Source: Nitrosomonadales bacterium (lineage in GTDB: Bacteria; Pseudomonadota; Gammaproteobacteria; Burkholderiales; Gallionellaceae). From it: DNA of 64,000 bases. The stretch is from positions 23,272 through 87,271 of the forward strand of contig JACPYR010000066.1 in NCBI GenBank assembly GCA_016195965.1. The letters run 5' to 3'. This document shows positions 1 through 10,474 of the stretch, one piece after another. How positions within the stretch are numbered: position 1 is the stretch's first letter; each line of letters opens with the position of its first letter. The notes beneath the pieces are model-generated. The model saw only the letters and a program-made list of their open reading frames with translations. It did not search any database and was not told the DNA's origin. The position numbers and the translations under genes are program-made.

Positions 1-431
1 TATAAAACGCCAGCGTGCGCGTAATCGGGAATGTGTTGCGGCGACACTGGAACCTGATAGGCCGCGATGATTTCCTTGCGCAACAATTGTGCTAAAGCGC
101 TGACCCGATCGGCCAACCCTTTATCCAGGACGATGCGGTTCAACTCTTGCGCTTCTTTGATTAATGCCTCCTGGCGTGGATTGGCCGGCAGCTTGACCAG
201 CAGCTTTACGGATTGCCCGGAAAACTCGGTCTGCTCCCGGTATTCCCTCTCGTTGACTACCGCTCCATATAACACGGCTCCGCCATAATCCACGCTCAGG
301 TAATCGAGCATGTGCAGTATGGATTGCGTTTCCCGTTCAGAGAGCGCATCGGCATGAGCAACCGGCATAAATAAACTCAGCACAAAGATGACCATGCCGG
401 AAGAAATTATGCGGATTGATTTGGGTAACAA
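1..431 (-). CDS. Cytochrome c/FTR1-family iron permease, N-terminal part (runs off the window)
   Basis: The minus-strand reading frame opens with TTG at 431, preceded by a GAGGAG Shine-Dalgarno (440-445) with 8-nt spacing, and stays open to the window edge (143 codons). A signal peptide (MVIFVLSLFMPVAHA) is followed by a helical periplasmic segment starting around HMLDYLSVDYGGAV and reaching IPDYAHAGVLY. This resembles the N-terminal part of fusion proteins that carry a cytochrome c domain and then an FTR1 ferrous-iron permease. The haem CxxCH and the REGLE iron-binding motifs would lie outside the window, so the fusion is inferred from the N-terminus alone. It is divergent from the peptidase gene at 736. 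Confidence 0.7.
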   Translation of the reverse strand, partial: MLPKSIRIISSGMVIFVLSLFMPVAHADALSERETQSILHMLDYLSVDYGGAVLYGAVVNEREYREQTEFSGQSVKLLVKLPANPRQEALIKEAQELNRIVLDKGLADRVSALAQLLRKEIIAAYQVPVSPQHIPDYAHAGVL

Positions 432-735
432 AGTTTGAGCTCCTCACGCAAAACCGTGACAAGGCATTTAATAACTCGAACACTACCTTAAGATTAAAAT
501 CTATTGCAACGCTTTTTGCATTAAATTATTTTTTGATCTTACCCGATTACTATTCTCATCGGTGGGCTGTTTGTGTATGATCGATATAAATATTATTGAA
601 CCTCCAGCGGCGCCCCACCTCAGGGTTCTGGCGCGGACTAGCCGCGCCGACTGGATTTCAGCGCATCGTGCAGCGTTACCCGAACCCGGCCCGTTTCTTC
701 GGCACTTAACCATTACCGCAGCCATCAACTGACTC
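432..735. other. Divergent intergenic region
   Basis: This 304-bp gap separates the minus-strand FTR1-type gene from the plus-strand peptidase gene and must hold both promoters. It has an AT-rich block (about 495-600) and a GC-rich part (about 605-665) with a short inverted GGCGCGGACTAGCCGCGCC. I see no convincing paired -35/-10 boxes and no coding remnant. A 91-codon minus-strand frame here has no recognisable protein features. Confidence 0.5.
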
Positions 736-2796
736 GTGCGCTTACTTTTCATCCTTCCGTTCCTGCTCGCCTGCATTCCCGGCCATGCGCAAACATTGCC
801 GCATCATCAGTTGCGCGTCGCGCTGCATCCGGAACTGCATACCCTGAATGCTGAAGATCGCATAACGCTGGCAAGCGACTCGCCGCGCACCTGGGTTTTT
901 TCTCTGCATCGCGATTTGAATCCGGTTTCGGCGGACGCGGATATCCATCCATTGCCCGAAACTCCGGAAAGCTGGCTGCGCCAATACCGCGTCACGCTGC
1001 CGCCCGGCAGCGACGGTTTCACGCTGACCTATGCCGGAACAATATTCCATCCGCCTCAACAGGATGCGCGCGAAGCGCGAATTTTCGAAAGCACCCCGGG
1101 CACGATCTCGGCTGAAGGCACCGTGCTGAGCGGTGACAGCGGTTGGTACCCGCGCTTTGGCGATGGCATGCTGACGTTCGGGCTCGACGTGACGGTGCCG
1201 AAAAATTGGCATGCCATCAGCCAGGGAGAGCGCATCGCCGCCGGCCAGAACCATATGGTCTGGCAAGAGCGCCAGCCGCAGGATGAGATATACCTGATCG
1301 CCGCGCCGTTCACCGAATATGTTCGCAATGAAAATGGCAGCGCGTCACTGGTCTATTTGCGCCAGGACGACCCCGCTCTCGCGCAGCGCTATCTGGATGC
1401 CACGTCACGTTATCTCGCGATGTATCAGCGCTTGCTCGGCCCTTATCCTTACGCCAAGTTTGCGCTGGTGGAGAATTTCTGGGAAACGGGCTATGGCATG
1501 CCATCGTTCACGTTGCTGGGCAGCCAGGTAATACGCCTGCCATTCATCGCCGACTCGTCTTATCCGCACGAAATCCTGCATAACTGGTGGGGCAATGGCG
1601 TGTATGTGGATTACGCCAACGGCAACTGGGCGGAGGGCCTCACCGCCTATTTGTCCGACCACCTGATCCAGGAACAAAAGGGCAACGGTGCCGAATTCCG
1701 GCGCAGCACGTTGCAGAAATACGCCGACTTTGTTTCGGCCAGCCGCGATTTCCCGCTCGCACAATTCACTTCCCGCCACAGCGCACAGAGTGAAGCCGTG
1801 GGCTACGGCAAAGCAGTGATGCTGTTCCACATGCTGCGCAGGCAACTGGGCGACGAGACTTTCATCCGCGCGCTGCAAAATTTTTATCGCGAATATCGCT
1901 TCAAGCGTGCCGGTTTCGCCAATCTGGAACAGGCGTTTTCTCTGGCATCGGGAAAAAACCTCAAGCCATTTTTTGCGCAATGGGTGCAACAATCCGGAGC
2001 TCCGCAATTGCGCCTGGTTTCAGCCCGGGCGCATTACGACGAGAACCGACCCAACGGAGCTAGCTATGATCTCAGCGTCAAAATCGAGCAAACCCAGCCC
2101 GGCGCGCCCTATGCCCTCGGCTTGCCGATCACAGTTACGCTGGCCGGTCAGGATGCCGCTTACTCCGTCGTGCTCGATATGAAAGACAAACAAACCGAGT
2201 TTCACCTGCCGCTCTCCGCGCAACCGCTGCGGGTAGACGTGGATCCGGAATTCGATTTGTTCCGCCGTCTGGACAGCGCCGAAATTCCCCCGGCGCTATC
2301 GCAGCTGTTCGGCGCAGAAAAGTTGCTGATCGTGCTGCCGCGCAAAGCGCAGGAAACCCTGCGTGCGCAATATCTGGCCATCGCACAAGCCTGGCAAAAA
2401 CTGCCGTCGCGGGTGACCCTCATCAAATGGGACGATGACATCGAACGCTTACCGAATGAAGGGGCCGTGTGGTTGTTTGGTGAAGAGAACCATTTTCGCG
2501 GTGAATTCCAGAACGCGCTGATACAAAGCGGGACGATGTTATCCGAAGGCGGGGTTTGGCTGGCAAAGGAATACGACCGCACCCGGCATGCGCTGGTGTT
2601 AACCGCACACATCGGGGCCACACCCGCCGCATGGCTGACTGCCCCCGACGCGGCAATGCTGCCGATACTCGCCAGGAAGCTGCCTCATTACGCCAAGTTC
2701 AGCTATGCCGCTTTCAGCGCACCTGAATTGACCAACCTGACCAAGGGCGTATGGCCGGTGGCACACTCGCCGCTGGCGCTGGCAGTCACGCAATAG
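736..2796 (+). CDS. M1-family zinc aminopeptidase-like protein, exported
   Basis: This 686-residue protein starts with GTG; a stop codon two codons upstream rules out an earlier start. A signal peptide (LLFILPFLLACIPGHA) indicates export. The gluzincin motif HEILH (His278, Glu279, His282) followed by NWWGN and the downstream Glu300 in WAEGL identify an M1-type metallopeptidase. The spacing is HExxH-X17-E, one residue shorter than the usual X18. The C-terminal third (from about residue 420) is not a standard ERAP domain and looks like a beta-rich domain plus a Rossmann-like tail. The substrate is unknown. The gene stands alone and converges on the ChaN-type gene. Confidence 0.8.
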   Translation: MRLLFILPFLLACIPGHAQTLPHHQLRVALHPELHTLNAEDRITLASDSPRTWVFSLHRDLNPVSADADIHPLPETPESWLRQYRVTLPPGSDGFTLTYAGTIFHPPQQDAREARIFESTPGTISAEGTVLSGDSGWYPRFGDGMLTFGLDVTVPKNWHAISQGERIAAGQNHMVWQERQPQDEIYLIAAPFTEYVRNENGSASLVYLRQDDPALAQRYLDATSRYLAMYQRLLGPYPYAKFALVENFWETGYGMPSFTLLGSQVIRLPFIADSSYPHEILHNWWGNGVYVDYANGNWAEGLTAYLSDHLIQEQKGNGAEFRRSTLQKYADFVSASRDFPLAQFTSRHSAQSEAVGYGKAVMLFHMLRRQLGDETFIRALQNFYREYRFKRAGFANLEQAFSLASGKNLKPFFAQWVQQSGAPQLRLVSARAHYDENRPNGASYDLSVKIEQTQPGAPYALGLPITVTLAGQDAAYSVVLDMKDKQTEFHLPLSAQPLRVDVDPEFDLFRRLDSAEIPPALSQLFGAEKLLIVLPRKAQETLRAQYLAIAQAWQKLPSRVTLIKWDDDIERLPNEGAVWLFGEENHFRGEFQNALIQSGTMLSEGGVWLAKEYDRTRHALVLTAHIGATPAAWLTAPDAAMLPILARKLPHYAKFSYAAFSAPELTNLTKGVWPVAHSPLALAVTQ

Positions 2797-2870
2797 AACG
2801 GCGGCACGGTGGAAGCGCCGCGCGCAACACTTGTGCCGCGCGTCAGTTTAGCGAAGTAGTCGGCAGGCGC

Positions 2871-4040
2871 TCAACGCAGCACCACTTCCAACTGCAGCTC
2901 TTGCCGGCTGTTGTCGGGACGTTTGCGTCGCACCGCCACTCGCATCCGCTCGCCCGGTTGTTTGTCGAACATGATGGCTTTCAACCCCGCCAAGTTTTCC
3001 ACCTTGATCCCGTTGAGCGCAACGATGTAATCCCCTATCTCGACACCGGCTGCCCGCGCTGAACTGTTCGCAGGGAATTCGCTGACATACACGTTGTCCT
3101 TGCCATCGATAATCGATATTCCCAGCATGCCGGCTTTCGGCAACTCCTTGCCACCCTCCGTCGCAAGCTGGTAGTCGGCCACCCCGGGATAAGCGCCGAA
3201 ATCGTTTCCGTTGATCAGAACCGCACTGTGATTGCCGCCCAGCCGCCGGTTGACCCGCTCCGGAATGCCATCGCCGTACATGACATGCACCATTCCCGCC
3301 AATACCACCACACGCGCTTGCGGATGCGACTTCAGGTAGCGTGCAGTGATGTCGGCCATCGATTCATCCCATAGCAGCACACCCTCGACAAAAGTCCCAA
3401 AGTCGTTGCTGGGCGGATGCGAATTAAAAATCGTTTCCAGGCGCTGCAGATAATGCCTGCTGGCGGGCTGGATTTCATCGGGCGTTTGCGCAAGCTCGCC
3501 CGCATTCAGGCTTTTCATCCCGCCCTTGAAAACCTTGTTGTGTATTTCATCAGACACGTTCAACGCCAACACCGGTATATGTTTTTCCCGAGCAAAGGCA
3601 AAAATCGGTTGCAGCAAACGGTAATCCAGCTGCCAGCGTTGAAAATATTCCGTCTTCTTCAACATCTCCCGTTCGTCTATACGGCCTGCAATATAATCGT
3701 CCAAATACGCCTGAAAGGGTTGCTGAAAATACTCTACGCCTATGGCCATATCCGGGTCGCTTGCGTATAGCTCTTGAATGATGCGCAATTGATTCTGGTG
3801 GTGTTCCAGGCGATCGTGAACTTCGCCGATGAATATCGCGCGCTTGCCGTTGAGCTGCCCGATCAATTGTCGGCGCTGTAGCGCGCTGCCAAGCTCAATC
3901 GTCCCCGGCTCCCCGCCCGCGCCGGATTGCATCACGGGCAGAGCCGCATCCTGACCTTGGGCGCGAGATTCGATCAACCCGCACGCGCCGCAGCAAACCG
4001 CCAAAACCAGGATAGAAATACGTTTCGTTGTCATCGTCAT
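2871..4040 (-). CDS. ChaN-family (haem-binding uptake, Tiki superfamily) lipoprotein with C-terminal PDZ domain
   Basis: The protein has about 389 residues from the ATG at 4040, which follows GGCAGG with good spacing; an in-frame ATG at 4034 is also possible. A lipobox-type signal (VLAVCCGAC) predicts an outer-membrane lipoprotein. The ChaN core is visible as IFIGEVHDRLEHHQNQL near the N-terminus, then GVEYFQQPFQ, and VVVLAGMVHVMYGDGIP, with the His and Glu residues conserved in this fold. The last ~95 residues form a PDZ domain (GISIIDGKDNVYVSEF, then AAGVEIGDYIVALNG). ChaN homologues bind haem and are iron-regulated in some bacteria. The PDZ fusion suggests a protein partner, which is inference. 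Confidence 0.8.
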   Translation of the reverse strand: MTMTTKRISILVLAVCCGACGLIESRAQGQDAALPVMQSGAGGEPGTIELGSALQRRQLIGQLNGKRAIFIGEVHDRLEHHQNQLRIIQELYASDPDMAIGVEYFQQPFQAYLDDYIAGRIDEREMLKKTEYFQRWQLDYRLLQPIFAFAREKHIPVLALNVSDEIHNKVFKGGMKSLNAGELAQTPDEIQPASRHYLQRLETIFNSHPPSNDFGTFVEGVLLWDESMADITARYLKSHPQARVVVLAGMVHVMYGDGIPERVNRRLGGNHSAVLINGNDFGAYPGVADYQLATEGGKELPKAGMLGISIIDGKDNVYVSEFPANSSARAAGVEIGDYIVALNGIKVENLAGLKAIMFDKQPGERMRVAVRRKRPDNSRQELQLEVVLR

Positions 4041-4111
4041 TTTTCCTGCCCTGTCAACGCCCGCCGAATTCAACGGATTGCTCCGGCATAAAGCAAGTAC
4101 TCGACCGTCAG

Positions 4112-6199
4112 TTACGCATCCACCTTGCTGGAAGCCTTGGTAAATTGCTTGAGCAATTCAAGTTGAGCGCATTTGCGCGTGGCATGGCGGGATTTTTTGT
4201 GCCGGTAATACCCCTCACTGTCCATCTCCCAGGCCTGGCAATTGTCTTGCAGATAAATTTTAAGCCCTTCGTCGATCACGCGTTTCTTGAGTTTTTTGTC
4301 CAGCACCGGAAAACAGACCTCGATGCGGCGGAAAAAGTTCCTGTCCATCCAGTCAGCGCTGGCCAGGTACACATCATGCTGCAAGTCATTGCGAAAATAG
4401 AAAATGCGGGTGTGCTCCAAAAATCGCCCGACCACCGAACGCACCCTGATGTTCTCCGACAACCCCGCCACGCCTGGACGCAGCGCGCATACGCCGCGCA
4501 CGATCAAATCCACTTTCACTCCCGCTTGCGAAGCAAGGTATAACGCATTGATGGTTTCCGGCTCCAGCAGCGCATTCATCTTGGCGATGATGTGGCCACG
4601 CTTACCCGATTTGGCGAGGCTGGTTTCATTCTGTATCGCGCGCAGCACTTGCGTATGCAGGGAGAAAGGCGATTGCCACAAATAATTCAACTCGCGCACC
4701 TTGCCCAGACTGGTGAGCTGGCTGAACACCTCGTTCACATCGGCGCACATTTTTTCATCACAGGTGAACATGCCAAAATCGGTGTACAGGCGCGCGGTGC
4801 GCGGATGATAGTTGCCGGTACCGAGATGCACATACCGGCGCAGCCTGCCTTCCTCGCGGCGCACCACCATCAACATCTTGGCGTGAGTCTTGTGCCCGAC
4901 TACCCCATAGACCACATGCGCGCCGACTTCTTCCAGGCGGTTCGCCCAGTTGATATTCGCTTCTTCATCGAAGCGCGCCAGCAGCTCGACCACCACCGTC
5001 ACTTCCTTGCCATATTTGGCTGCGGCGATCAGCGCCTCCATCAGCGCGGAATCGGCGCCCGTCCGATAAACAGTCTGCTTGATCGCGACCACATGCGGAT
5101 CGACAGCCGCCTGCTGTATGAAGTCGATCACCGGCTTGAAGGACTGATAAGGATGATGCAACAGCACATCGCCACTGCGCATCAACCTGAACATGTTTGA
5201 GCCTTTTTTCTGCAACACGCCGGGCACATGCGGCACGAAAACAGGAAATTTCAAGTTGTCGCGCGCCACCATGTCCGGAATGCGCATCAGCCGCACCAAA
5301 TTGACCGGGCCTTGTACGCGATACAGGTCTTCCGCGGTCAGCTTGAATTCCCTGAGCAACAATTCCACAATTTGATCCGAACAGTTTTCGGCAACCTCAA
5401 GCCGCACCGCATCGCCGAAATGGCGCTGCGGCAATTCGCCCTGCAGGCTGAGGCGCAGATTTTTCACTTCCTCCTCGTCCACAAACAAGTCGCTGTTTCT
5501 CGTCACGCGGAACTGGTAGCAGCCCAGCACCTCCATGCCGCTGAACAGCTCGCCCACATGCGCGTGCAAGATAGAAGACAGGAAGACAAAGCCGTATTCA
5601 CAACCGCTGATTTCGGGCGGCATCAGGATAGTGCGCGGCACGACGCGCGGTGCCTGCACGATCGCGCGGGTCGAATTGCGGCCAAATGCATCCTTGCCCT
5701 GCAATTCCACCGCGAAGTTCAGGCTCTTGTTGATCACGCGCGGAAACGGATGCGCCGGATCGAGACCGACCGGGGTCAGCACCGGCATCACTTCGCGGAA
5801 GAAAAAATCCTTGACCCAGGCACGCTGCGCTTCATTCCAATCCGGGCGGCGCATAAATTGGATTCCTTGCCCCGCCAAAGAGGGAACGATATCCGCGTTG
5901 AACAATTGATATTGCCGTTCGATCAATTGGTGCGCCTGCTCGCGTACCAGTTTGAACGTTTGCCTGGGGGTCATACCATCCGCACCGGTCGTGATGCCTC
6001 CCAGTTTGATTTGCTCCTTGAGTCCGGCTACGCGTATCTCGAAAAATTCATCGAGGTTGCTGCTGACGATGCATAGATACTTCAGCCTTTCCAGCAATGG
6101 AATGGTTGCATCTTCGGCCTGAGCCAGTACGCGGCGATTGAACTCCAGCTGGCCGAGTTCACGATTCAGAAAGTTTTGCGGGGGAAATTTTTTGGCCAA
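4112..6199 (-). CDS. ppk: Polyphosphate kinase 1
   Basis: This 695-residue protein has the full PPK1 architecture: an N-terminal helical domain (NRELGQLEFNRRVLAQA), a head domain, and two PLD-like C-terminal domains. The catalytic histidine lies in GHKTHAKMLMVVR at about residue 440, followed by HLGTGNYHPRTARLYTDFG. It reversibly transfers the gamma-phosphate of ATP to inorganic polyphosphate. The ATG start follows closely on the Fe(2+)-trafficking gene (12-bp gap), so the two are probably cotranscribed. Length and motifs are normal for the family. Confidence 0.97.
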   Translation of the reverse strand: MAKKFPPQNFLNRELGQLEFNRRVLAQAEDATIPLLERLKYLCIVSSNLDEFFEIRVAGLKEQIKLGGITTGADGMTPRQTFKLVREQAHQLIERQYQLFNADIVPSLAGQGIQFMRRPDWNEAQRAWVKDFFFREVMPVLTPVGLDPAHPFPRVINKSLNFAVELQGKDAFGRNSTRAIVQAPRVVPRTILMPPEISGCEYGFVFLSSILHAHVGELFSGMEVLGCYQFRVTRNSDLFVDEEEVKNLRLSLQGELPQRHFGDAVRLEVAENCSDQIVELLLREFKLTAEDLYRVQGPVNLVRLMRIPDMVARDNLKFPVFVPHVPGVLQKKGSNMFRLMRSGDVLLHHPYQSFKPVIDFIQQAAVDPHVVAIKQTVYRTGADSALMEALIAAAKYGKEVTVVVELLARFDEEANINWANRLEEVGAHVVYGVVGHKTHAKMLMVVRREEGRLRRYVHLGTGNYHPRTARLYTDFGMFTCDEKMCADVNEVFSQLTSLGKVRELNYLWQSPFSLHTQVLRAIQNETSLAKSGKRGHIIAKMNALLEPETINALYLASQAGVKVDLIVRGVCALRPGVAGLSENIRVRSVVGRFLEHTRIFYFRNDLQHDVYLASADWMDRNFFRRIEVCFPVLDKKLKKRVIDEGLKIYLQDNCQAWEMDSEGYYRHKKSRHATRKCAQLELLKQFTKASSKVDA

Positions 6200-6211
6200 T
6201 TTCTGACTTTC

Positions 6212-6484
6212 TTAATTCTTGGGCGGCACATATCCTTCAGGCATTTTTACCCCCTCGCCAAAAAAATATTGCTCCATCAACGTGGCGAGAAATTTCCTGG
6301 CCGCAGCATCGGCCAGGTTGAGGCGGTTTTCATTCACCTGCATGGTCTGGAATTTCAACCAGCCTTGCCAGGCTTCCTTGGATACGTTTTCAAATATGCG
6401 CTGACCCAGCGCGCCGGGATAGGGAGGCCGATCCAGCCCTTCGGCCTGTCGTCCCAGTTTTACGCATTTAACCATTCTAGCCAT
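6212..6484 (-). CDS. yggX: Probable Fe(2+)-trafficking protein (YggX family)
   Basis: This 90-residue protein has the complete YggX signature: [21 protein letters not shown] at the N-terminus with the conserved cysteine, then ISKEAW-like [24 protein letters not shown] and a C-terminal MEQYFFGEG. YggX proteins protect labile iron-sulfur clusters from oxidative damage and are linked to iron handling. It sits between uppP and ppk on the same strand, 12 bp from ppk. Confidence 0.95.
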   Translation of the reverse strand: MARMVKCVKLGRQAEGLDRPPYPGALGQRIFENVSKEAWQGWLKFQTMQVNENRLNLADAAARKFLATLMEQYFFGEGVKMPEGYVPPKN

Positions 6485-6533
6485 ACTTAACTCCCGTTAC
6501 CGACAGTAACTTTGCAATGAAAATGATGTGGCG

Positions 6534-7382
6534 CTAGGTGATCGACCAGCTGACCAATCCGCTGTAATACGTGCCCAGCACGACCAGTCCGAAGACGATG
6601 CGATACCAGGCGAACACGGTAAAGTCGTGGCTGCTGATATAGCGCAACAGCCAGCGCACGCACAGGAAGGCCGAGATGAACGAGGCGATAAAACCTACCG
6701 ACCACATGCCCAGATCATCGATGGAAAGCAGTGCACGTTCCTTGTACAACTCATAAACTGTTGCGGCGATCAACGTCGGCATCGCGAGAAAGAAGGTAAA
6801 TTCCGTCGCGGCGCGGCGCGACAGCCCGAAGAACAGACCTCCGATGATGGTCGCGCCGGAACGCGAGGTGCCGGGAATCAAAGCCAGCGCCTGCGCGAAT
6901 CCCACCTTCAGCGCATCCTTCCAGCTCAGATCGTCGGCTGTTTGCACATTCACGGTGTGCTTGCGTTTCTCGGCCCACAGAATAAACAGCGCACCGACAA
7001 TGGAAGTCGTTGCCACGGTGATCGGGTTGAATAGCGCCGCCTTGATGTGCTTGCCGAAAACCAGGCCGATCAGCGCAAGCGGCAAAAAGGCGATCGCCAC
7101 GTTGAACACGAAGCGCCGTGCCGCTTCCTGTTTCTGCAGCAGCCCGCCGATAACGGCGCCCAGCTTCGCGCGGTACTCCCACATCACCGCCAGGATCGCC
7201 GCCGACTGAATCACGATCTCGAACAGCTTGCCGCGCTCGTCATTGAAATCGAGCAGGCTGCCCGCAACGATCAGATGTCCGGTAGATGAAATCGGCAGAA
7301 ATTCGGTAAGCCCTTCGACCACGCCCAGTATGGCGGCTTTCAACAGCAGTATTGTGTCCATAATTTGATGCCCGTCATCCAT
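6534..7382 (-). CDS. uppP: Undecaprenyl-diphosphatase (BacA/UppP)
   Basis: This integral membrane enzyme dephosphorylates undecaprenyl pyrophosphate to recycle the lipid carrier of cell-wall synthesis. Motifs include [17 protein letters not shown] near the N-terminus and [10 protein letters not shown], which holds the catalytic Ser/Arg region, plus about eight hydrophobic helices. Two starts are possible: ATG at 7382 gives 282 aa and lies 8 nt after a very strong GGGGGAGG, while ATG at 7361 (MDTILLLKA) matches the usual N-terminus of the family but has no clear ribosome-binding site. I prefer 7382 because of the Shine-Dalgarno. The leader upstream is highly structured (see 7383-7520). Confidence 0.95.
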   Translation of the reverse strand: MDDGHQIMDTILLLKAAILGVVEGLTEFLPISSTGHLIVAGSLLDFNDERGKLFEIVIQSAAILAVMWEYRAKLGAVIGGLLQKQEAARRFVFNVAIAFLPLALIGLVFGKHIKAALFNPITVATTSIVGALFILWAEKRKHTVNVQTADDLSWKDALKVGFAQALALIPGTSRSGATIIGGLFFGLSRRAATEFTFFLAMPTLIAATVYELYKERALLSIDDLGMWSVGFIASFISAFLCVRWLLRYISSHDFTVFAWYRIVFGLVVLGTYYSGLVSWSIT

Positions 7383-7520
7383 CGGCGCTACCTCCCCCTG
7401 CGCGTGGTTGTTGCCGCTTTAGCGGCTATACAACCACGGCCTACCCTTTACGGGCAAGCAGGGACTGAGCCGGGGGAGAGGATAGAATCTCCCCCGGCAG
7501 TTGGAGTCTGTTAATTGAAA
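7383..7520 (-). promoter_or_regulatory. Structured 5' leader of uppP, candidate cis-regulatory RNA
   Basis: The predicted leader runs from just below a perfect TATAAT (7528-7533, minus strand) to the uppP Shine-Dalgarno. It has an 11-bp perfect hairpin at 7469-7498 (GCCGGGGGAGA with TCTCCCCCGGC) and a composite hairpin at 7403-7438 (CGTGGTTGT arm around an inner GCCGCT-AA-AGCGGC arm). The 3' strand of the first hairpin contains CTCCCCC, which can pair with GGGGGAG of the Shine-Dalgarno at 7391-7399. The two pairings exclude each other. No known riboswitch class is recognised. Confidence 0.5.
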
Positions 7521-7527
7521 GACGCGG

Positions 7528-7533
7528 ATTATA
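7528..7533 (-). promoter_or_regulatory. -10 box of the uppP promoter
   Basis: The minus strand reads TATAAT here, a perfect sigma-70 -10 hexamer, in the gap between the DUF1289 gene and uppP. The -35 region (around 7550-7556) is poor. Transcription would start near 7520 and give a leader of about 140 nt. Confidence 0.55.
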
Positions 7534-7554
7534 CCCGACCAGGATAGATAACTT

Positions 7555-7740
7555 CTACCGCTCCTGCGCAATGCGGCGATTCACCGCCCGCCGCTCCTCG
7601 TCGCTCATCTCCGGCCAGCGGGTGATTTCGTCGAACGTGCGCCGGCAACTGCGGCATACGTCGTCGCCCAGCGCCGTGGTGCAATGCCCAACACAGGGGC
7701 ATTCGGCACTGGCTTCATCGGTATTGAAATGCATATCCAT
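7555..7740 (-). CDS. DUF1289 domain protein
   Basis: This 61-residue protein shows the DUF1289 pattern CPCVGHC (residues about 14-20) followed by CRSCRRTFDEITRWPEMSDEE, where the cysteines probably bind a metal. Such small proteins are common in Proteobacteria and have no established function. It precedes uppP on the same strand, but uppP has its own -10 box. The start could also be the second ATG two codons in. Confidence 0.85.
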   Translation of the reverse strand: MDMHFNTDEASAECPCVGHCTTALGDDVCRSCRRTFDEITRWPEMSDEERRAVNRRIAQER

Positions 7741-7878
7741 AATGCATTATAGCGACGGCCTGATTGCTCCAGACTGCTCAGCTGTAGCAGCGCCTGCTCG
7801 CGCGATACTCTGCACACAACGCGCTTGCCATCAGACTGCCGGAAAGGGTTGTTTGCTGTCAAATTTATAGGCTTTTGT

Positions 7879-7937
7879 GTAAGAGAACGGGCCCTGCCCG
7901 CGATTACCTCTTGTTCGCGGGCAGGGCCTGTTCTTAC
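7879..7937. repeat. Long imperfect hairpin downstream of thiC
   Basis: GTAAGAGAACGGGCCCTGCC and its inverted copy GGCAGGGCC-TGTTC-TTAC form an imperfect stem of about 24 bp around an 11-nt loop, starting 10 bp after the thiC stop. On the thiC strand it could act as a terminator, but the downstream U-run is weak (ACACAAAAG), so it may only protect the 3' end or be a REP-like palindrome. Confidence 0.6.
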
Positions 7938-7947
7938 ATTATCCCAA

Positions 7948-9945
<1,998 letters not shown>

Positions 9946-10258
9946 CAAGGTATAGCAAAGACCGAGTAAAAGCAAGGGGCAACTCGCCCGCGCAAGCCAC
10001 TCTTCGCCCTCAGACTGCGCTCAGGACGAGCCTTTCACGGCGGCTGCAAGATAAATTCGCCACTCCACAATTCCGTTTGATCTATCACGTCACGACACCA
10101 AACGGCTGCTGACTATTCTGTCGGTGGCAACAAGGGACGACGTGCATGAAGAGTTGCGGATGGGGTTGGGGGCGCAGGATATGCAAGGTTGACCATCCTT
10201 TGCCTCCCAAGATGGATGAGGATTGCCCTCCCGCAAAATTAGATTTAATGTGGCCGCC
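9946..10258. other. Intergenic region upstream of the thiC leader
   Basis: This stretch holds the thiC promoter region and about 250 bp of unassigned DNA. A TTCGCCCTCAGACTGCGCTC segment near 10005-10025 resembles dispersed repeats. A short open frame ends with GTRDDVHEELR-like coding near 10110-10190 and could be the tail of a decayed gene, but it is too short to assign. A 135-codon minus-strand frame (10090-10497) lies over the antitoxin gene and lacks protein-like features. Confidence 0.35.
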
Positions 10259-10474
10259 ATGAACACACAGCTATCACCGATTAAATCCGAGTTTGCCACG
10301 ACCGAAGAGGCCGAGGCATACGACCGCTGGTTCCGCGCCAAGGTGCAGGAATCGCTGGATGATGACAGTCCCTTGATCCCGCAAGACCAGGTCATGGCGG
10401 AAATGCAGAAGCTCTTGGACGAAAAGCACCGGGAACATGCTGCCACATACTGTGGCGAAATAAGGCTCGCCTGA
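10259..10474 (+). CDS. RelB/StbD-like antitoxin of a ParE-type toxin-antitoxin pair
   Basis: This 71-residue protein starts MNTQLSPIKSEF and continues TTEEAEAYDRWFRAKVQESL, then IPQDQVMAEMQKLLDEK. These are the hallmarks of the small stability-determinant antitoxins paired with ParE/RelE toxins. The ATG at 10259 matches the family start; an upstream in-frame ATG at 10223 would add 12 untypical residues. The reading frame is intact, but the toxin gene expected directly downstream is broken (10503-10706), so the antitoxin is now an orphan. Such antitoxins usually repress their own promoter. Confidence 0.8.
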   Translation: MNTQLSPIKSEFATTEEAEAYDRWFRAKVQESLDDDSPLIPQDQVMAEMQKLLDEKHREHAATYCGEIRLA

